Assembly (NCBI RefSeq): GCF_900104655.1
Contig: NZ_FNWD01000002.1
Span: 2,712,246-2,776,245, forward strand
Source of the DNA: Millionella massiliensis
GTDB lineage: Bacteria > Bacteroidota > Bacteroidia > Bacteroidales > Rikenellaceae
Length of the DNA stretch: 64,000 nt
Direction: 5' to 3'
This document shows, piece after piece, positions 7,715 to 16,599 of this stretch (the stretch's first letter is position 1; the number at the start of each line of letters is the position of its first letter). Both the position numbers and the translations under genes were made by a program. The notes under the pieces are model-generated. The model did no database searches, had not been told where the DNA came from, and saw only the letters and a program-made list of their open reading frames with translations.

Positions 7715-10267
7715 CTACAGTTTATAGGTTTGCGATTGGCCGGCCGTGAGTTGTTTGGTCTTTGACTTGACGGTGCGGTCGCCCACCGTCAGGCCGCCGC
7801 CGATGTTCAGGTCGCCCTTGAGCACGGTCAGCGTGGCGTCGTTCTCCGTGATGCGGCAGGTGCCCCAGGCGTAGCCGTTGCTCCAGAAGTAGGTGCCCGG
7901 CGTGGCGGTGAAGTGCATCCGTCCTTCGACACCCGAGTAGCGGAAGTCGCTCCAGGCGATCAGACTGGCCCAGCTGGCCATCGAACGGGCATAGTGGTAA
8001 CCGCATTCGGGTTCGTTGAAGGGGTTGCGTTTGGCTCCGTCGAAACGGTCGCGGATCGCCTGGATGCAGGTCAGCGCGTCGTCGCTCATCCCTTCGTAGA
8101 TCATCCCTGCGGCGGCGGTGTATTCAAAACCGGTCATCACTTCGGCGAAGTAGGGGAATGGCACTTCGAGACGTCCGTGGGGCCACGAACCCATCAGCAG
8201 GCCGGCTTCGTTGCCCATGACGTACGAACGCATGTTGTTGAAGTGGCGGCTGAAGTCGGGCACGAAGTTGTACTTCATGATGCTGTGGAGGGTGGTTTGG
8301 ATATGTTCCTTGTTACCGAGGTAGCCCAGACCGCAGATGTGGGCCATGTATTGCCCTACGAGCTGGTCGACCAGACAGCCGCGGCCCAGCTGGAAGTCGG
8401 GAATCTGGACGTCGGCAGCGGTGGTGTCGATGAATTCGAAGGTCTCGGGATCGGTGATGCGGTGTTCGTAGTACTCGCCGTTGAAGAGGTTTTCGTCCAT
8501 CCACTGGCTGCCCTGTTCAAAGAGTTTGCGGCACTTGCGGGCGAACTCCTTGTCGTTCATCGCCTTGGCCATCTCTTCGGCGGCACGCAGCGCGCCCATG
8601 TACCAGAAACCCATCTGGGGATTCGGACCGTAGTAGTTGACGTCCATGGTGTTGTGCTGGCATCCCTCCATCACGCCGTCCTGATTGCCGTCCCAGCCCT
8701 TTTCGACCCAGGCGAACGAGAGGACGCGTTTGACGGGTTCCCAGTACTGTTTCAGAAACTCCTGGTCGCCCGAGAGTTGCCATTCGCGGTAGACCTTCAT
8801 GATGCAGCCCATCTGGCCGTCGGCAGCGGCGGCTCCGCCCGAAGCGGCATTGGCCAGCGGCAGGGCGGCGCGGAAGTTCATCAGCCCGTCGGGACGGGTG
8901 GCGTAGTTGAATTCGACGTCACGCATGGTGCGGGCCAGGTCGCCGAAGAGGAACGGGGTGGCCACTTCGTAGTTCCAGACGTGGGTGCAGGAACCCTGGC
9001 ACGAGCCGAAGCGGTCCATGATCCCTTCCCAACCCATCAGGTGGCCGCTGGGCAGGCGGAAGACGGTCTGCGAGCGGAGGGCGCAGAGGTTGAAGAGTGC
9101 GGCCTCTTTGATGACTTCCGGATAGGTGCTTTCGAGCAGGGCGCGGACGAACATCAGCGTTTCGTCTTCGAGTTCGGACAGCTGGGGCACGATCTTGCGG
9201 GCGGCATCCCAGGCGTCGGCGTACTGGGTGCTGTAGTAGTTGCCCACGACGGTCGGCGACCAGGCCTTGCGGTTGGGGAAGTTCCAGGTGAGGTAGAAGA
9301 CGAAGGTCTCGCTCTGGTGCGGGGCGATGGTCTTGCTGACGGCCAGCGAAGCCATCGGGTCGGGTTCCGGTGCCTTCTCGCGTTCGGTCATGATGCCGTC
9401 GTCGCTGAAGTCGTCCCAGAAGTTGAGGATGGCGTTGTTCCACGCGTCGGCTTTCGACGAGGTGCGGTAGCTGACCTGTCCGTCGGTGTCGTCGGTGGTC
9501 AGGGCGATGGTGCCCCAGGCCGGATCCTGCGGATCGACCCCTTCGGAGTAGAGGTAGATCCCTTTCAGACCGTCGCTCTCGCGGTATTCGTTGTTGTTGC
9601 GGTCGGCGCCCGTGGGGATGTAGTCGCCTTTCCAGTCGTTGTAGAATTTGCTGCCGTCCTTGCCGACGAAGTTACGCATCGAACCGCAGATCGAGACGGT
9701 CATCGGGGTGTCGCCCGTGTTGGTCACTTCGTAGGCGAGTACGGCGATCGGCATGCCGCTGGCATCGGCATCGCCCGGAACCAGCGGGTTGAATCCCTTG
9801 ATGCGTACGGTGGCGGGCAGCTGCGGGTCGGAGAGGTTCACCTGTCCGAAGGGGTAGGCGGCGTCGAAGGAGGCGTTGGCAAAGCGCGGAAAACCGTGGT
9901 GGTTCACCGGACGCCCTTCGTAGTGCATGTACTCCTGGCTGTAGAGTGGTCCTTCGAGCAGGCTGGTGGTCGAGGCGCCGCCTTCGGGTTTCATGTAGAT
10001 GGCAAAGAAGGGGGCGTTGTTACCGGTGGTCACGGTGCTGTATCGTTTGCCGGGCACGTTCATGATCTCCCAGTCGCGGAGTTCGCCGCGGCCGCCGAGC
10101 GATACGTTTCCGGTGCCGATGCCACCGAGCGGCAGGGCTACCTGATAGAGGTGTTCGCTGTCGTAGTGTTTCAGTACGGGCCATTCTGCCGGCGTCCAGT
10201 TGCTGGCCCCGGCACTCAGGATACTGCTTGCCCCAAGCAGTACGAGGAGGCGTTTTTTGGTGTTCAT
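7715..10267 (-). CDS. Secreted GH116 beta-glucosidase / glucosylceramidase-like enzyme
   Basis: 850 residues from MNTKKRLLVLLG, which starts the signal peptide; the longer in-frame start at 10342 would lie on top of the promoter box. The N-terminal beta-sandwich opens with LPLGGIGTGNVSLGG and ELRDWEIMN, hallmarks of GBA2-type GH116 proteins. The (alpha/alpha)6 barrel carries VWNYEVATPFLFGDL, whose Glu matches the GH116 nucleophile, and CQHNTMDVNYYGPNP, whose Asp matches the acid/base. Known GH116 enzymes cleave beta-glucosides, some beta-xylosides and glucosylceramide. Transcription probably starts at the TACCTTTG box at 10340-10347, overlapped upstream by a palindrome. The RbsD-like lipoprotein follows at 6 bp. 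Confidence 0.88.
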   Translation of the reverse strand: MNTKKRLLVLLGASSILSAGASNWTPAEWPVLKHYDSEHLYQVALPLGGIGTGNVSLGGRGELRDWEIMNVPGKRYSTVTTGNNAPFFAIYMKPEGGASTTSLLEGPLYSQEYMHYEGRPVNHHGFPRFANASFDAAYPFGQVNLSDPQLPATVRIKGFNPLVPGDADASGMPIAVLAYEVTNTGDTPMTVSICGSMRNFVGKDGSKFYNDWKGDYIPTGADRNNNEYRESDGLKGIYLYSEGVDPQDPAWGTIALTTDDTDGQVSYRTSSKADAWNNAILNFWDDFSDDGIMTEREKAPEPDPMASLAVSKTIAPHQSETFVFYLTWNFPNRKAWSPTVVGNYYSTQYADAWDAARKIVPQLSELEDETLMFVRALLESTYPEVIKEAALFNLCALRSQTVFRLPSGHLMGWEGIMDRFGSCQGSCTHVWNYEVATPFLFGDLARTMRDVEFNYATRPDGLMNFRAALPLANAASGGAAAADGQMGCIMKVYREWQLSGDQEFLKQYWEPVKRVLSFAWVEKGWDGNQDGVMEGCQHNTMDVNYYGPNPQMGFWYMGALRAAEEMAKAMNDKEFARKCRKLFEQGSQWMDENLFNGEYYEHRITDPETFEFIDTTAADVQIPDFQLGRGCLVDQLVGQYMAHICGLGYLGNKEHIQTTLHSIMKYNFVPDFSRHFNNMRSYVMGNEAGLLMGSWPHGRLEVPFPYFAEVMTGFEYTAAAGMIYEGMSDDALTCIQAIRDRFDGAKRNPFNEPECGYHYARSMASWASLIAWSDFRYSGVEGRMHFTATPGTYFWSNGYAWGTCRITENDATLTVLKGDLNIGGGLTVGDRTVKSKTKQLTAGQSQTYKL

Positions 10268-10339
10268 CGAGTGCTTAAGTGTTTGGTTCTGTGATGGGTG
10301 GAGGCCCTGCGCGGCGTTGCGTGGAGTCGGTCTCCACAG

Positions 10340-10373
10340 CAAAGGTAATGATTAGTTTGATTTTTGGAACAAA
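10340..10373 (-). promoter_or_regulatory. Bacteroidota-type promoter for the GH116 operon
   Basis: On the minus strand TACCTTTG (10340-10347) matches the -7 consensus TAnnTTTG. A TTTG element (10370-10373) lies 22 bp upstream, slightly wider than the usual 19-21. It is placed about 75 bp ahead of the GH116 start. Confidence 0.6.
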
Positions 10374-10383
10374 GTTCCAAAAA
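10361..10383. promoter_or_regulatory. Palindromic operator candidate
   Basis: A perfect inverted repeat of 10 bp (TTTTTGGAAC / GTTCCAAAAA, 10361-10370 with 10374-10383) has a 3-bp centre. It covers the -33 element of the GH116 promoter, the position expected of a repressor or activator site. It has no T-tract on the transcribed side and lies upstream, not downstream, of a gene, so a terminator reading is unlikely. Confidence 0.5.
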
Positions 10384-10512
10384 TAAATCTTCTTTTTATT
10401 ATCTGTGAGTTACGATCGTGCTGATAGGGGAGGGGTGATCTTCTCGGGGGGGAGTGTTTTGACCGGCAGGATGGGTGCGCTGCCGATTCCGCTGGTGTTT
10501 AAAATTCAACAG

Positions 10513-10549
10513 ATACGAAGCGTTTTGCTAAATACGGGGTGTTTCGTAT
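10513..10549. repeat. Imperfect inverted repeat ahead of the glycosidase-like lipoprotein gene
   Basis: ATACGAAGC (10513-10521) and GTTTCGTAT (10541-10549) pair at 8 of 9 positions across 19 bp, about 55 bp upstream of the next start. It could be an operator or a leader hairpin. No TAnnTTTG box was found beside it. Confidence 0.3.
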
Positions 10550-10603
10550 GAAATGCGGCCTCTTTTATATATCTTCAACAACTTTTGTTAAAATTCGTTG
10601 CTT

Positions 10604-12793
10604 ATGAAAATACATTGGTTCACTCGAGTCTCGCTGTTGCTCGGCGTTTCGTGTCTGTGCGCCTGCAGTAACAAGGTCGATAACGGATCGTTGTCGGTGA
10701 CGGTGGCGCCGGACGGCGAAATCGCTTCGATCGAGTATCAGGGTACGCAGTTCCGCGATGTGGCGGGCGACGTCACGCTGGACGGGTACGAAGTGCTGGA
10801 TGTGCTGGTCGATCGCCAGGCCGATACGGTCTGGGTGTCGAAAACCCTGGCCGACAGTACGGGTCGTACGGCGCAGGTGGTCGAAAGCATTTATCCCACC
10901 GAGAGTTCGGTGCGATGGACGTGTGAAGTGATTGGCGATGCCGATCCGTGCAGTGTTCCGATTCGGCTGGGGATGTCTATCCATACGGCCGACTCGGCGG
11001 GATTCTGGACCACTTGGGGACGACCGGGTATCCGCCTGGAGGAGATTGCCGACGAAGGCTTCCGGAACGAACTGAAGCTGATGAACACCCCGACGAATAA
11101 TTGGCTCGACCCGCTGGTTCCGATACCGTTTACCGATACCATATATTATTATGGAGCTCCGGCCGTAACCCCCGAAGCACCGCGGATTGGCTATTGCCCG
11201 TTGTCGGGCGACATCATTTCGGTGCCGGTGGCTGTGGCGATCGATCGTGAGCGCGGTGTGGGCATCTCGCTGGTACAGGCGCTGGACGATTACATTCAGG
11301 ACATGACGCTCGAAACGACCCGCGACGGGCGGATGGTCTTCACGCGGCTCAACCATCGACTGGTCGAGACCAATCCGATCTGCTTCTCGTGCGATATTGT
11401 CGGTCACGGGGCCAACTGGCGGGAGTCGCTGGCGTGGATCTGTAACCGCTATCCCGAGTTCTTCGAACCGGAAAACCCGCTGGCTCAAACCATGGGTGGT
11501 ACGGCGGCCTATACGAACCACGACGTGGATTTCGATGTGGAGAAAATGAAGCGAATGGCGTTCCGCGTGAACTGGCGTGCCAGCTTCGACTTCCCGTATA
11601 TGGGGATGTTCCTGCCGCCGGTGGATCGGAACGAGGAGTGGACTCGTTTTGGCGGGGGTAAAACCTCGCAGGCCGGGATGGCTGACTATGCAGCCCGCAT
11701 GAAAGAGATGGGATTTTGTGTTCTGAACTATTTTAACGTCACGGAATTCGGTGCACGTGTTTCCGAACAGGTGCCGCCGCGTTCGACCGCACCGGGTGAG
11801 GAGTGGAAAAACAGTGACGACTATCTGTACGGTGTGCTGCGGCCGGCGATTCTGCGCGTTCCCGATTCGATGAACGTCCAGGGAACGATATATTCCAAAG
11901 TCCGGAATGGCGGCATGTTCTATACCTGGGAAGACGGGGTGGTGATGGACTGCGGTGTGCCGGTCTATGCCGATTTCCTGCTGGAGCAGACGGATCGTCA
12001 CCTGCAGCAGATTCCCGATGCCTATGGGTTCTGCATCGACCGGATGGACTGGCTGCGCATGTTCAATCTGGATCGGGACGACGGCCGGAGCTGGTTCAAC
12101 GATCAGCCGGCCGGTTCGCTGATTCTCTCCTGGCATTCGTTCATGGATCGTTTCGCCGAGAAGGTGCACGGTGCCGGGAAGGTGATCTTCGTGAACAACC
12201 ACACCAAACGTATCGACCTGCTGCGGCATGCGGACGGGATTCTCGACGAGTTCACCAATTACGAGAGTGCGCTCAATGCAACGGCATTCCTGGTGCTGAA
12301 AAAGCCGTTCCTGGGCTGGACTCCTTCGGTCGGCGATCTGCAGGTGGACGGGCCGGACAACTTCTTCCAGAAGTACCTCTATATGGGAGCTTTCCCCATG
12401 TGTCCTTTCCCGGGCAACGACCATTCCATCCGTCCCGACGAGTGGGGCGACCGGCAGTATCTCGATTATGGACCGCTGATGAAACAGCTTGAGGGTCGCC
12501 AGTGGGTGCTCAGCGCGACTCCCGTGGAGGTCGTTGCGGATAATGCGAAGGCCAATGTATTCGAAGTGCCCGACGGCTATGTCGTTCCGGTTGTCTATGC
12601 GCGTGACAGTACGGTCGGTGTGGATCTGGGGGTATTGAACGGGGGCGGTGAATGGTCTGTGGAGGCATGGCATCCCGGAAAAGATATGCCGCAATCGCTG
12701 CCCGTCGTGCGTAATGCAGCGGGTGAGACTCCCCGGATCGATGTGCCTGTGGTACGCGGTTGCGTCGTGCTGCACATCCGGAAAAACAGTTGA
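10604..12793 (+). CDS. Lipoprotein of unknown family, probable (beta/alpha)8 glycosidase
   Basis: 729 residues from the ATG at 10604; a TTG two codons upstream is less likely. The signal MKIHWFTRVSLLLGVSCLCAC ends in a clear lipobox. Residues about 30-280 are a beta-rich domain (SLSVTVAPDGEIASIEYQG) like the N-terminal sandwich of GH31/GH36/GH97-type enzymes. The second half reads as a barrel: VNWRASFDFPYMGMF, MGFCVLNYFNVTEFG, DCGVPVYADFLLEQ, DAYGFCIDRMDWLRMFN, VIFVNNHTKRIDLLRHADG and DEFTNYES. D/E residues in IDRMDW and LDEFTNYE are candidates for catalysis. No numbered GH family was recognised. It stands alone on this strand, divergent from the GH116 operon and followed by a strong hairpin. 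Confidence 0.6.
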   Translation: MKIHWFTRVSLLLGVSCLCACSNKVDNGSLSVTVAPDGEIASIEYQGTQFRDVAGDVTLDGYEVLDVLVDRQADTVWVSKTLADSTGRTAQVVESIYPTESSVRWTCEVIGDADPCSVPIRLGMSIHTADSAGFWTTWGRPGIRLEEIADEGFRNELKLMNTPTNNWLDPLVPIPFTDTIYYYGAPAVTPEAPRIGYCPLSGDIISVPVAVAIDRERGVGISLVQALDDYIQDMTLETTRDGRMVFTRLNHRLVETNPICFSCDIVGHGANWRESLAWICNRYPEFFEPENPLAQTMGGTAAYTNHDVDFDVEKMKRMAFRVNWRASFDFPYMGMFLPPVDRNEEWTRFGGGKTSQAGMADYAARMKEMGFCVLNYFNVTEFGARVSEQVPPRSTAPGEEWKNSDDYLYGVLRPAILRVPDSMNVQGTIYSKVRNGGMFYTWEDGVVMDCGVPVYADFLLEQTDRHLQQIPDAYGFCIDRMDWLRMFNLDRDDGRSWFNDQPAGSLILSWHSFMDRFAEKVHGAGKVIFVNNHTKRIDLLRHADGILDEFTNYESALNATAFLVLKKPFLGWTPSVGDLQVDGPDNFFQKYLYMGAFPMCPFPGNDHSIRPDEWGDRQYLDYGPLMKQLEGRQWVLSATPVEVVADNAKANVFEVPDGYVVPVVYARDSTVGVDLGVLNGGGEWSVEAWHPGKDMPQSLPVVRNAAGETPRIDVPVVRGCVVLHIRKNS

Positions 12794-12906
12794 TCGAGTT
12801 GCGTGACCGATACGGATGGCCCACTGCGTAAGAATGGCTCCCGTTGTCGGTCGAAGCGATAATCTTTTTTGGGAAAAGTAGATGGGGATTGTCCCCATGC
12901 TGTTGT

Positions 12907-12945
12907 ATTCGAGCGTTCCGGGAACCAAACCCGGAACGCTCGAAT
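12907..12945 (+). terminator. Hairpin terminator after the lipoprotein gene
   Basis: A perfect 16-bp stem (12907-12922 with 12930-12945) with a 7-base loop lies 113 bp past the stop. The 3' flank GTTAT is only weakly T-rich. Confidence 0.6.
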
Positions 12946-12999
12946 GTTATATGGCGGAGCCTTGGGGCACGAATGGGAATGGACGGTTGTGGTGGAGGA

Positions 13000-13361
13000 C
13001 TATGGCACAGCCGGAAACTCGCGGATGCGTCGGATCAGTGCGTCTATGTTGGGATTGTCGTGCAGCGGTACGATAAATTGCATGCGCGACGGTGCAAGCA
13101 CGCGTCCCGACCCGCACGCTCAACCCCGAACAGCATGGGGTCGCCCTGGTAGATCGGGAAGATGAAATTGAAGATCGGGGCGGTTAGGGTGATACCCTGC
13201 AGATCGGCCAGCCCCGGTTCCCCCTTCACGAAGTAGCGGATGTGGTCTAACTGTCGCACAACCGCTAAAGAGTCGGTGTCGAGCAGTGGCCAGCAGATGA
13301 GGACCAGACCGAACAGACATTGTGGGAGAGCGCTGGGATGTCGAGTCGGAATCATCGACAT
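13000..13361 (-). pseudogene. Frameshifted small ORF of unknown function
   Basis: From the ATG at 13361 the frame runs through a hydrophobic segment (CLFGLVLICWPLL), then FVKGEPGLADLQG, TLTAPIFNFIFPIYQGDP and MLFGVE. Near 13115-13122 the sensible frame changes: the original frame goes on into Arg/Cys-rich sequence, while the +2 frame reads GSGRVLAPSRMQFIVPLHDN and then PNIDALIRRIREFPAVP, with a stop at 13000-13002. The second stretch looks like real protein, so one base was probably lost or two gained. Family unknown. A sequencing error would give the same picture. Confidence 0.5.
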
Positions 13362-13483
13362 ACGTATCTCTTTAGTTTAATGAGATTCCATACATTGTGG
13401 TGGTATGGTGGAGCAATGTAACACGAAGCACAAAATAGAGCGCGTGTCGCGCACTCGTTTCATGCCATTCTATGAATAATATA

Positions 13484-13538
13484 ATTCCCGGCTTGGTCCG
13501 TCGCCTGTCTCAAAAAATGACGGCTCCAAGCCGGGAAT
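13484..13538 (-). terminator. Hairpin downstream of the 13547-14032 gene
   Basis: The 13-bp arms ATTCCCGGCTTGG (13484-13496) and its complement (13526-13538) enclose 29 bases, followed on the minus strand by an AT-rich tail. Confidence 0.5.
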
Positions 13539-13546
13539 GTCAGTCC

Positions 13547-14032
13547 CTATTGTCGCCTCATCTCAAAATCACTTACATCAGTAACGATGTAATCTTTGAT
13601 TCGGTCATATAATTTAGGTCCGAGTGTTTCGTTTTCCGAATCTTGAAGATGATAAATGTCCCATATATTATCATGGTATGGGGGAGCCAGGGAGATGTTG
13701 AGTATGGTATATGGTTTTTTTTGCATGTCTCTTAATCCCAGCTCTTCATTGGTAATAAAGTACAAGGCAATACCATTAATCAACTCTGCTTTGCTTGTAT
13801 CTCGTTTCCATCCCGTGTCACTGAAGATTAGTTTCCCAACGGGAAGCTGGCTTCTCCACTCGTCCAATATGAGCGAAACAGGTTGCCCGATAAAACGTTG
13901 CTTGCCTTCTACGAAATTTTTCTTGAGATAGGCAACGGTATCTCCGTTGCACTCTGCGAGTGTTGTTTTCTGTTGTGCCTGCGCCAAGGTGATGCAACCC
14001 AGGGCGAGCAGTGATAAAATCAAACGTTTCAT
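13547..14032 (-). CDS. Small secreted protein, unknown function
   Basis: 161 residues starting MKRLILSLLALGCITLAQAQQ, a typical Sec signal peptide with cleavage after AQA. The mature part is soluble and mixed alpha/beta, with GQPVSLILDEWRSQLPVGKL and KPYTILNISLAPPYHD. No family was recognised. The gene is clearly richer in AT than the glycosidase block. It is followed by a hairpin and preceded by another orphan secreted protein on the same strand. Confidence 0.65.
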   Translation of the reverse strand: MKRLILSLLALGCITLAQAQQKTTLAECNGDTVAYLKKNFVEGKQRFIGQPVSLILDEWRSQLPVGKLIFSDTGWKRDTSKAELINGIALYFITNEELGLRDMQKKPYTILNISLAPPYHDNIWDIYHLQDSENETLGPKLYDRIKDYIVTDVSDFEMRRQ

Positions 14033-14099
14033 GACAATCTGATTAGTAAATCTCTAATTATTTGACTTAAAACCAGTGTGTTGAAGTCAGTGCTGTGTG

Positions 14100-14690
14100 T
14101 TATTTTATCATATTTAGATAATAATGTATGGTACCTATGCCTTTACACCATCGGTAATATTTATCAGGTTTAGCGTACGGATTCGGGGAAAATGAAACAT
14201 AATTTAAAATTTTCTGTCGAAGCGTGATAAATCTGGTAATAGGGATTGTATTGGCTGGTACTTTATTTTCAAAAGCAAAACCAACATCAACGGGTTGCAT
14301 TTCCCCGGTAAGAATGATTTCAATTGACAGCCAGACATCCCCATATTTTACTTGTTCTTCGGGAAGGAATGTCTCCTCAAAAGCTCGTTTGAAAATAGAG
14401 TAATCATCGGGATCGGCTGTAACGGAGCTGGATATTTTATCAAAGTCATATTTATTGCTGTTTTGCAATCCGATATGATTTTTAAAAATTGAACATTCCC
14501 ATGTAGTAGAGTCATTTATATGGAAATGAATTCCATTTCTATAGTCGTTCTGCGCAATTGCCGATACAGACATTATTACCGCAATCATTGAAAGTAGCGT
14601 CCTCGTGGCCGTTTTATTTTTGAGCGTTATCAACCGCTTTAAATTCCCAATTGGGATTACCTGCGGGATATTGGGTACAATATTCACCAT
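14100..14690 (-). CDS. Secreted protein, unknown function
   Basis: Up to 196 residues. The signal-like segment TLLSMIAVIMSVSAIAQ sits at residues about 31-47, so the true start may be internal (the Met just before IAVIM, or a non-ATG codon). The first ATG overlaps the stop of an upstream remnant (ATGGTGA), which could mean translational coupling to a gene now lost. The mature part holds NGIHFHINDSTTWECSIF and GEMQPVDVGFAFENKV; it resembles small exported Bacteroidota proteins but no domain was recognised. AT-rich and flanked by decayed sequence. Confidence 0.5.
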   Translation of the reverse strand: MVNIVPNIPQVIPIGNLKRLITLKNKTATRTLLSMIAVIMSVSAIAQNDYRNGIHFHINDSTTWECSIFKNHIGLQNSNKYDFDKISSSVTADPDDYSIFKRAFEETFLPEEQVKYGDVWLSIEIILTGEMQPVDVGFAFENKVPANTIPITRFITLRQKILNYVSFSPNPYAKPDKYYRWCKGIGTIHYYLNMIK

Positions 14691-14854
14691 AATCTTGAGA
14701 TTAAAGTATCCTTAGCTTCAGGAGTCAACGTTTGCGTGAAATTGTTAGTTTGAATTTTCAGGTCATTAACAAATGCTGTTATAATATTTTGTGGCGTTTC
14801 GCTTCCCAAAGGATTCAAATAATTAATCGATCCTGGTAGTGCGGAACTGATTGA
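14684..14854 (-). pseudogene. C-terminal remnant of a lost gene
   Basis: A stop-to-stop open frame of about 56 codons without a start. It contains INYLNPLGSETPQNIITAF and QTLTPEAKDTLISRLW before TGA. The composition is protein-like, but the 5' part is gone. Its stop overlaps the start of the next ORF. Confidence 0.4.
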
Positions 14855-15249
14855 TTACAATAGTTCCATACACTCTTGCTTCAAATTTCATGCAACATAC
14901 GGATTATCGAAAAGGATAAATTGATATGCATGGGAATGTATCCTCAATCAATCCGTTTCGCAATCCGTCTGCATCGACGTTGATGTATTTAATGTAGTGG
15001 TATTTGTAGCTTTAGTATACGTGGCTACTGAGTGTTCGTACAGTCGTGATTAGTACCCCTGTTACCGTTATTTGTATTGCCATTTTTACCCTTGATTTTC
15101 AAAGTCACCAATACAGTATTCGAAGCCGCAAAGCGGACAGTAGTCCTGAGTATTTGGACCAACTACAGTCACCTCATCTGTTATAGTGGGATCTTCTTCT
15201 GTCCTGATATAATTTCATATTTGTTATGTAAGGATGTGGGCCTAAAAAT
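14855..15249. other. Gene-free AT-rich stretch with short coding scraps
   Basis: No intact gene is visible. On the minus strand 15086-15214 is open for about 43 codons and includes TITDEVTVVGPNTQDYCPLC followed by GFEYCIGDF, a Cys-containing tail. The overlapping frame ends in the Asn-rich KGKNGNTNNGNRGTNHDC. Both lack starts and look like debris of an exported protein. Confidence 0.3.
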
Positions 15250-15294
15250 TACCCTGTATTCTATTCTCTGGGTTGCGGCGAGGAATACAGGGTA
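15250..15294 (-). terminator. Terminator of the adaptor-TolC-ATPase operon
   Basis: The 12-bp stem TACCCTGTATTC (15250-15261) pairs with 15283-15294. On the minus strand it is followed by AATTTTTAGG, a good T-tract, 40 bp after the adaptor gene stop. Confidence 0.75.
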
Positions 15295-15333
15295 AAAAAG
15301 GTGTGAAGTGTGGGCGTCGGGGGGCGGACGGGA

Positions 15334-16581
15334 TCACTCCCGGATTTTGATTTTGGTGTCGTCGCGGAAGCGGCTCATGTCGCTGACGATAACGGTTTCG
15401 CCGGGTTCCAACCCTTCGAGCACTTCGACAAATTCGTAACTGCTCTCGCCGAGCACGACGTTCCGTTTGTAGGCCTTGCCGTCCGACACGACCCACATTT
15501 CGTAGTTTCCGGGGCCGTGGTAGAACGAGCGGTTGGCCAGCCGGATGACGTCGTCCTTGACCGAGTTGATCACAAACACGTCGGCTTTGAGACCCGACCG
15601 GAGCTTGGGATCGTCGTTGACTTCGAGGGTCACGGTGAATCGGATGGTTCCGTTGTCGACGGCCGGCACGACGTTACCGACGATGCCCGCGAGCCGGGTG
15701 TTTCCGATCTCGACCACGACCTGGTTGCCCGGGGTCACCTTGTCGGCATAGGTGTCGGCGATCTCGGCGTCGATCTTGAAGTGCGACAGGTCGGAGACGA
15801 TGGCCAACTGTTCGCCCTGTCCGACAGTGGCTCCGATCTGGTCGTTGACCCAGGTGAGGGTTGCGGCACGCGGGGCACGCACCTGGGCATCACCCATTGT
15901 TTTCTGGGCCAGTGCGAAGTTCTTCTGGGCAATATTGTAGTCCAGTTCCGAGACGCGCAGGTTGGCCTCCGTGTTCTTGACCAGGTTGGCGTATTTGAGT
16001 TTGAGCTGGTCGTACTGCATGGCCTGTACGGCGAGTTCGAGTTCAGCCTGGCGGATCTTGTCGGGGGTGCTGGCTCCGATGCTGTCCATGTATTTTTCGT
16101 TGAGCAGCTGGACTTCGGACCGTTCGAGACGCATGCTGTCGATGCGGATCTGCATGGCCATTTCGGAGAGTTGGGTTTCGGCGTCGGAGATCTGCTGTTC
16201 GATCTGGCTGCGTTTCATTTCGAGTTCGTCGCGTTGCCGTTCGAAGTCGGTGTTGGTGGCGGCCAGGTCGAGCTTGAGGATGGTGTCGCCCTCCTGGAGT
16301 TGTTCGCCGGAGCGGCGGTACACTTCGAGCACTTTGGACGAGACGGGCGAGGCGATGATCTCTTCGAAGAGAGGGACGACCTTGCCGGAGGCGGTGACGG
16401 AGACTTCGAGCGATCCCAGGTCTGTCGTGGCGGTGCTGATCGACGAGGCGTCGATGCCGGAGCGGAGCACGCTCACCAGCACGATGAACAGCACGAGGAC
16501 GACGGTGCCGATCGAGGCCAGTCGGATGATCTGTTTGCGTTTGCGTTGTCGGATGATCTCCTGGGGTAGTTGTGTATCCAT
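15334..16581 (-). CDS. HlyD/MacA-type periplasmic adaptor (membrane fusion protein)
   Basis: 415 residues. A single N-terminal membrane anchor (residues about 20-41, ASIGTVVLVLFIVLVSVL) follows a basic cytosolic tip. The lipoyl/barrel-sandwich half-motifs SLEVSVTASGKVVPLFEEII and VRAPRAATLTWVNDQIGATV flank a long alpha-helical hairpin (about 100-220, ERQRDELEMKRSQIEQQ). Beta-barrel and membrane-proximal domains follow. In tripartite systems this protein bridges the inner-membrane ABC permease and TolC. It is the last gene of ATPase-tolC-adaptor, 18 bp after the TolC gene. Confidence 0.9.
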   Translation of the reverse strand: MDTQLPQEIIRQRKRKQIIRLASIGTVVLVLFIVLVSVLRSGIDASSISTATTDLGSLEVSVTASGKVVPLFEEIIASPVSSKVLEVYRRSGEQLQEGDTILKLDLAATNTDFERQRDELEMKRSQIEQQISDAETQLSEMAMQIRIDSMRLERSEVQLLNEKYMDSIGASTPDKIRQAELELAVQAMQYDQLKLKYANLVKNTEANLRVSELDYNIAQKNFALAQKTMGDAQVRAPRAATLTWVNDQIGATVGQGEQLAIVSDLSHFKIDAEIADTYADKVTPGNQVVVEIGNTRLAGIVGNVVPAVDNGTIRFTVTLEVNDDPKLRSGLKADVFVINSVKDDVIRLANRSFYHGPGNYEMWVVSDGKAYKRNVVLGESSYEFVEVLEGLEPGETVIVSDMSRFRDDTKIKIRE

Positions 16582-16599
16582 AGGGTCGGGGGACGGGAT

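Noticed and set aside
10565-12928. A 787-codon open frame on the minus strand opposite the lipoprotein gene
   Set aside because: Its translation is His/Arg/Ile-rich without any domain, while the plus strand has a signal peptide, lipobox and barrel motifs. It is a shadow frame.
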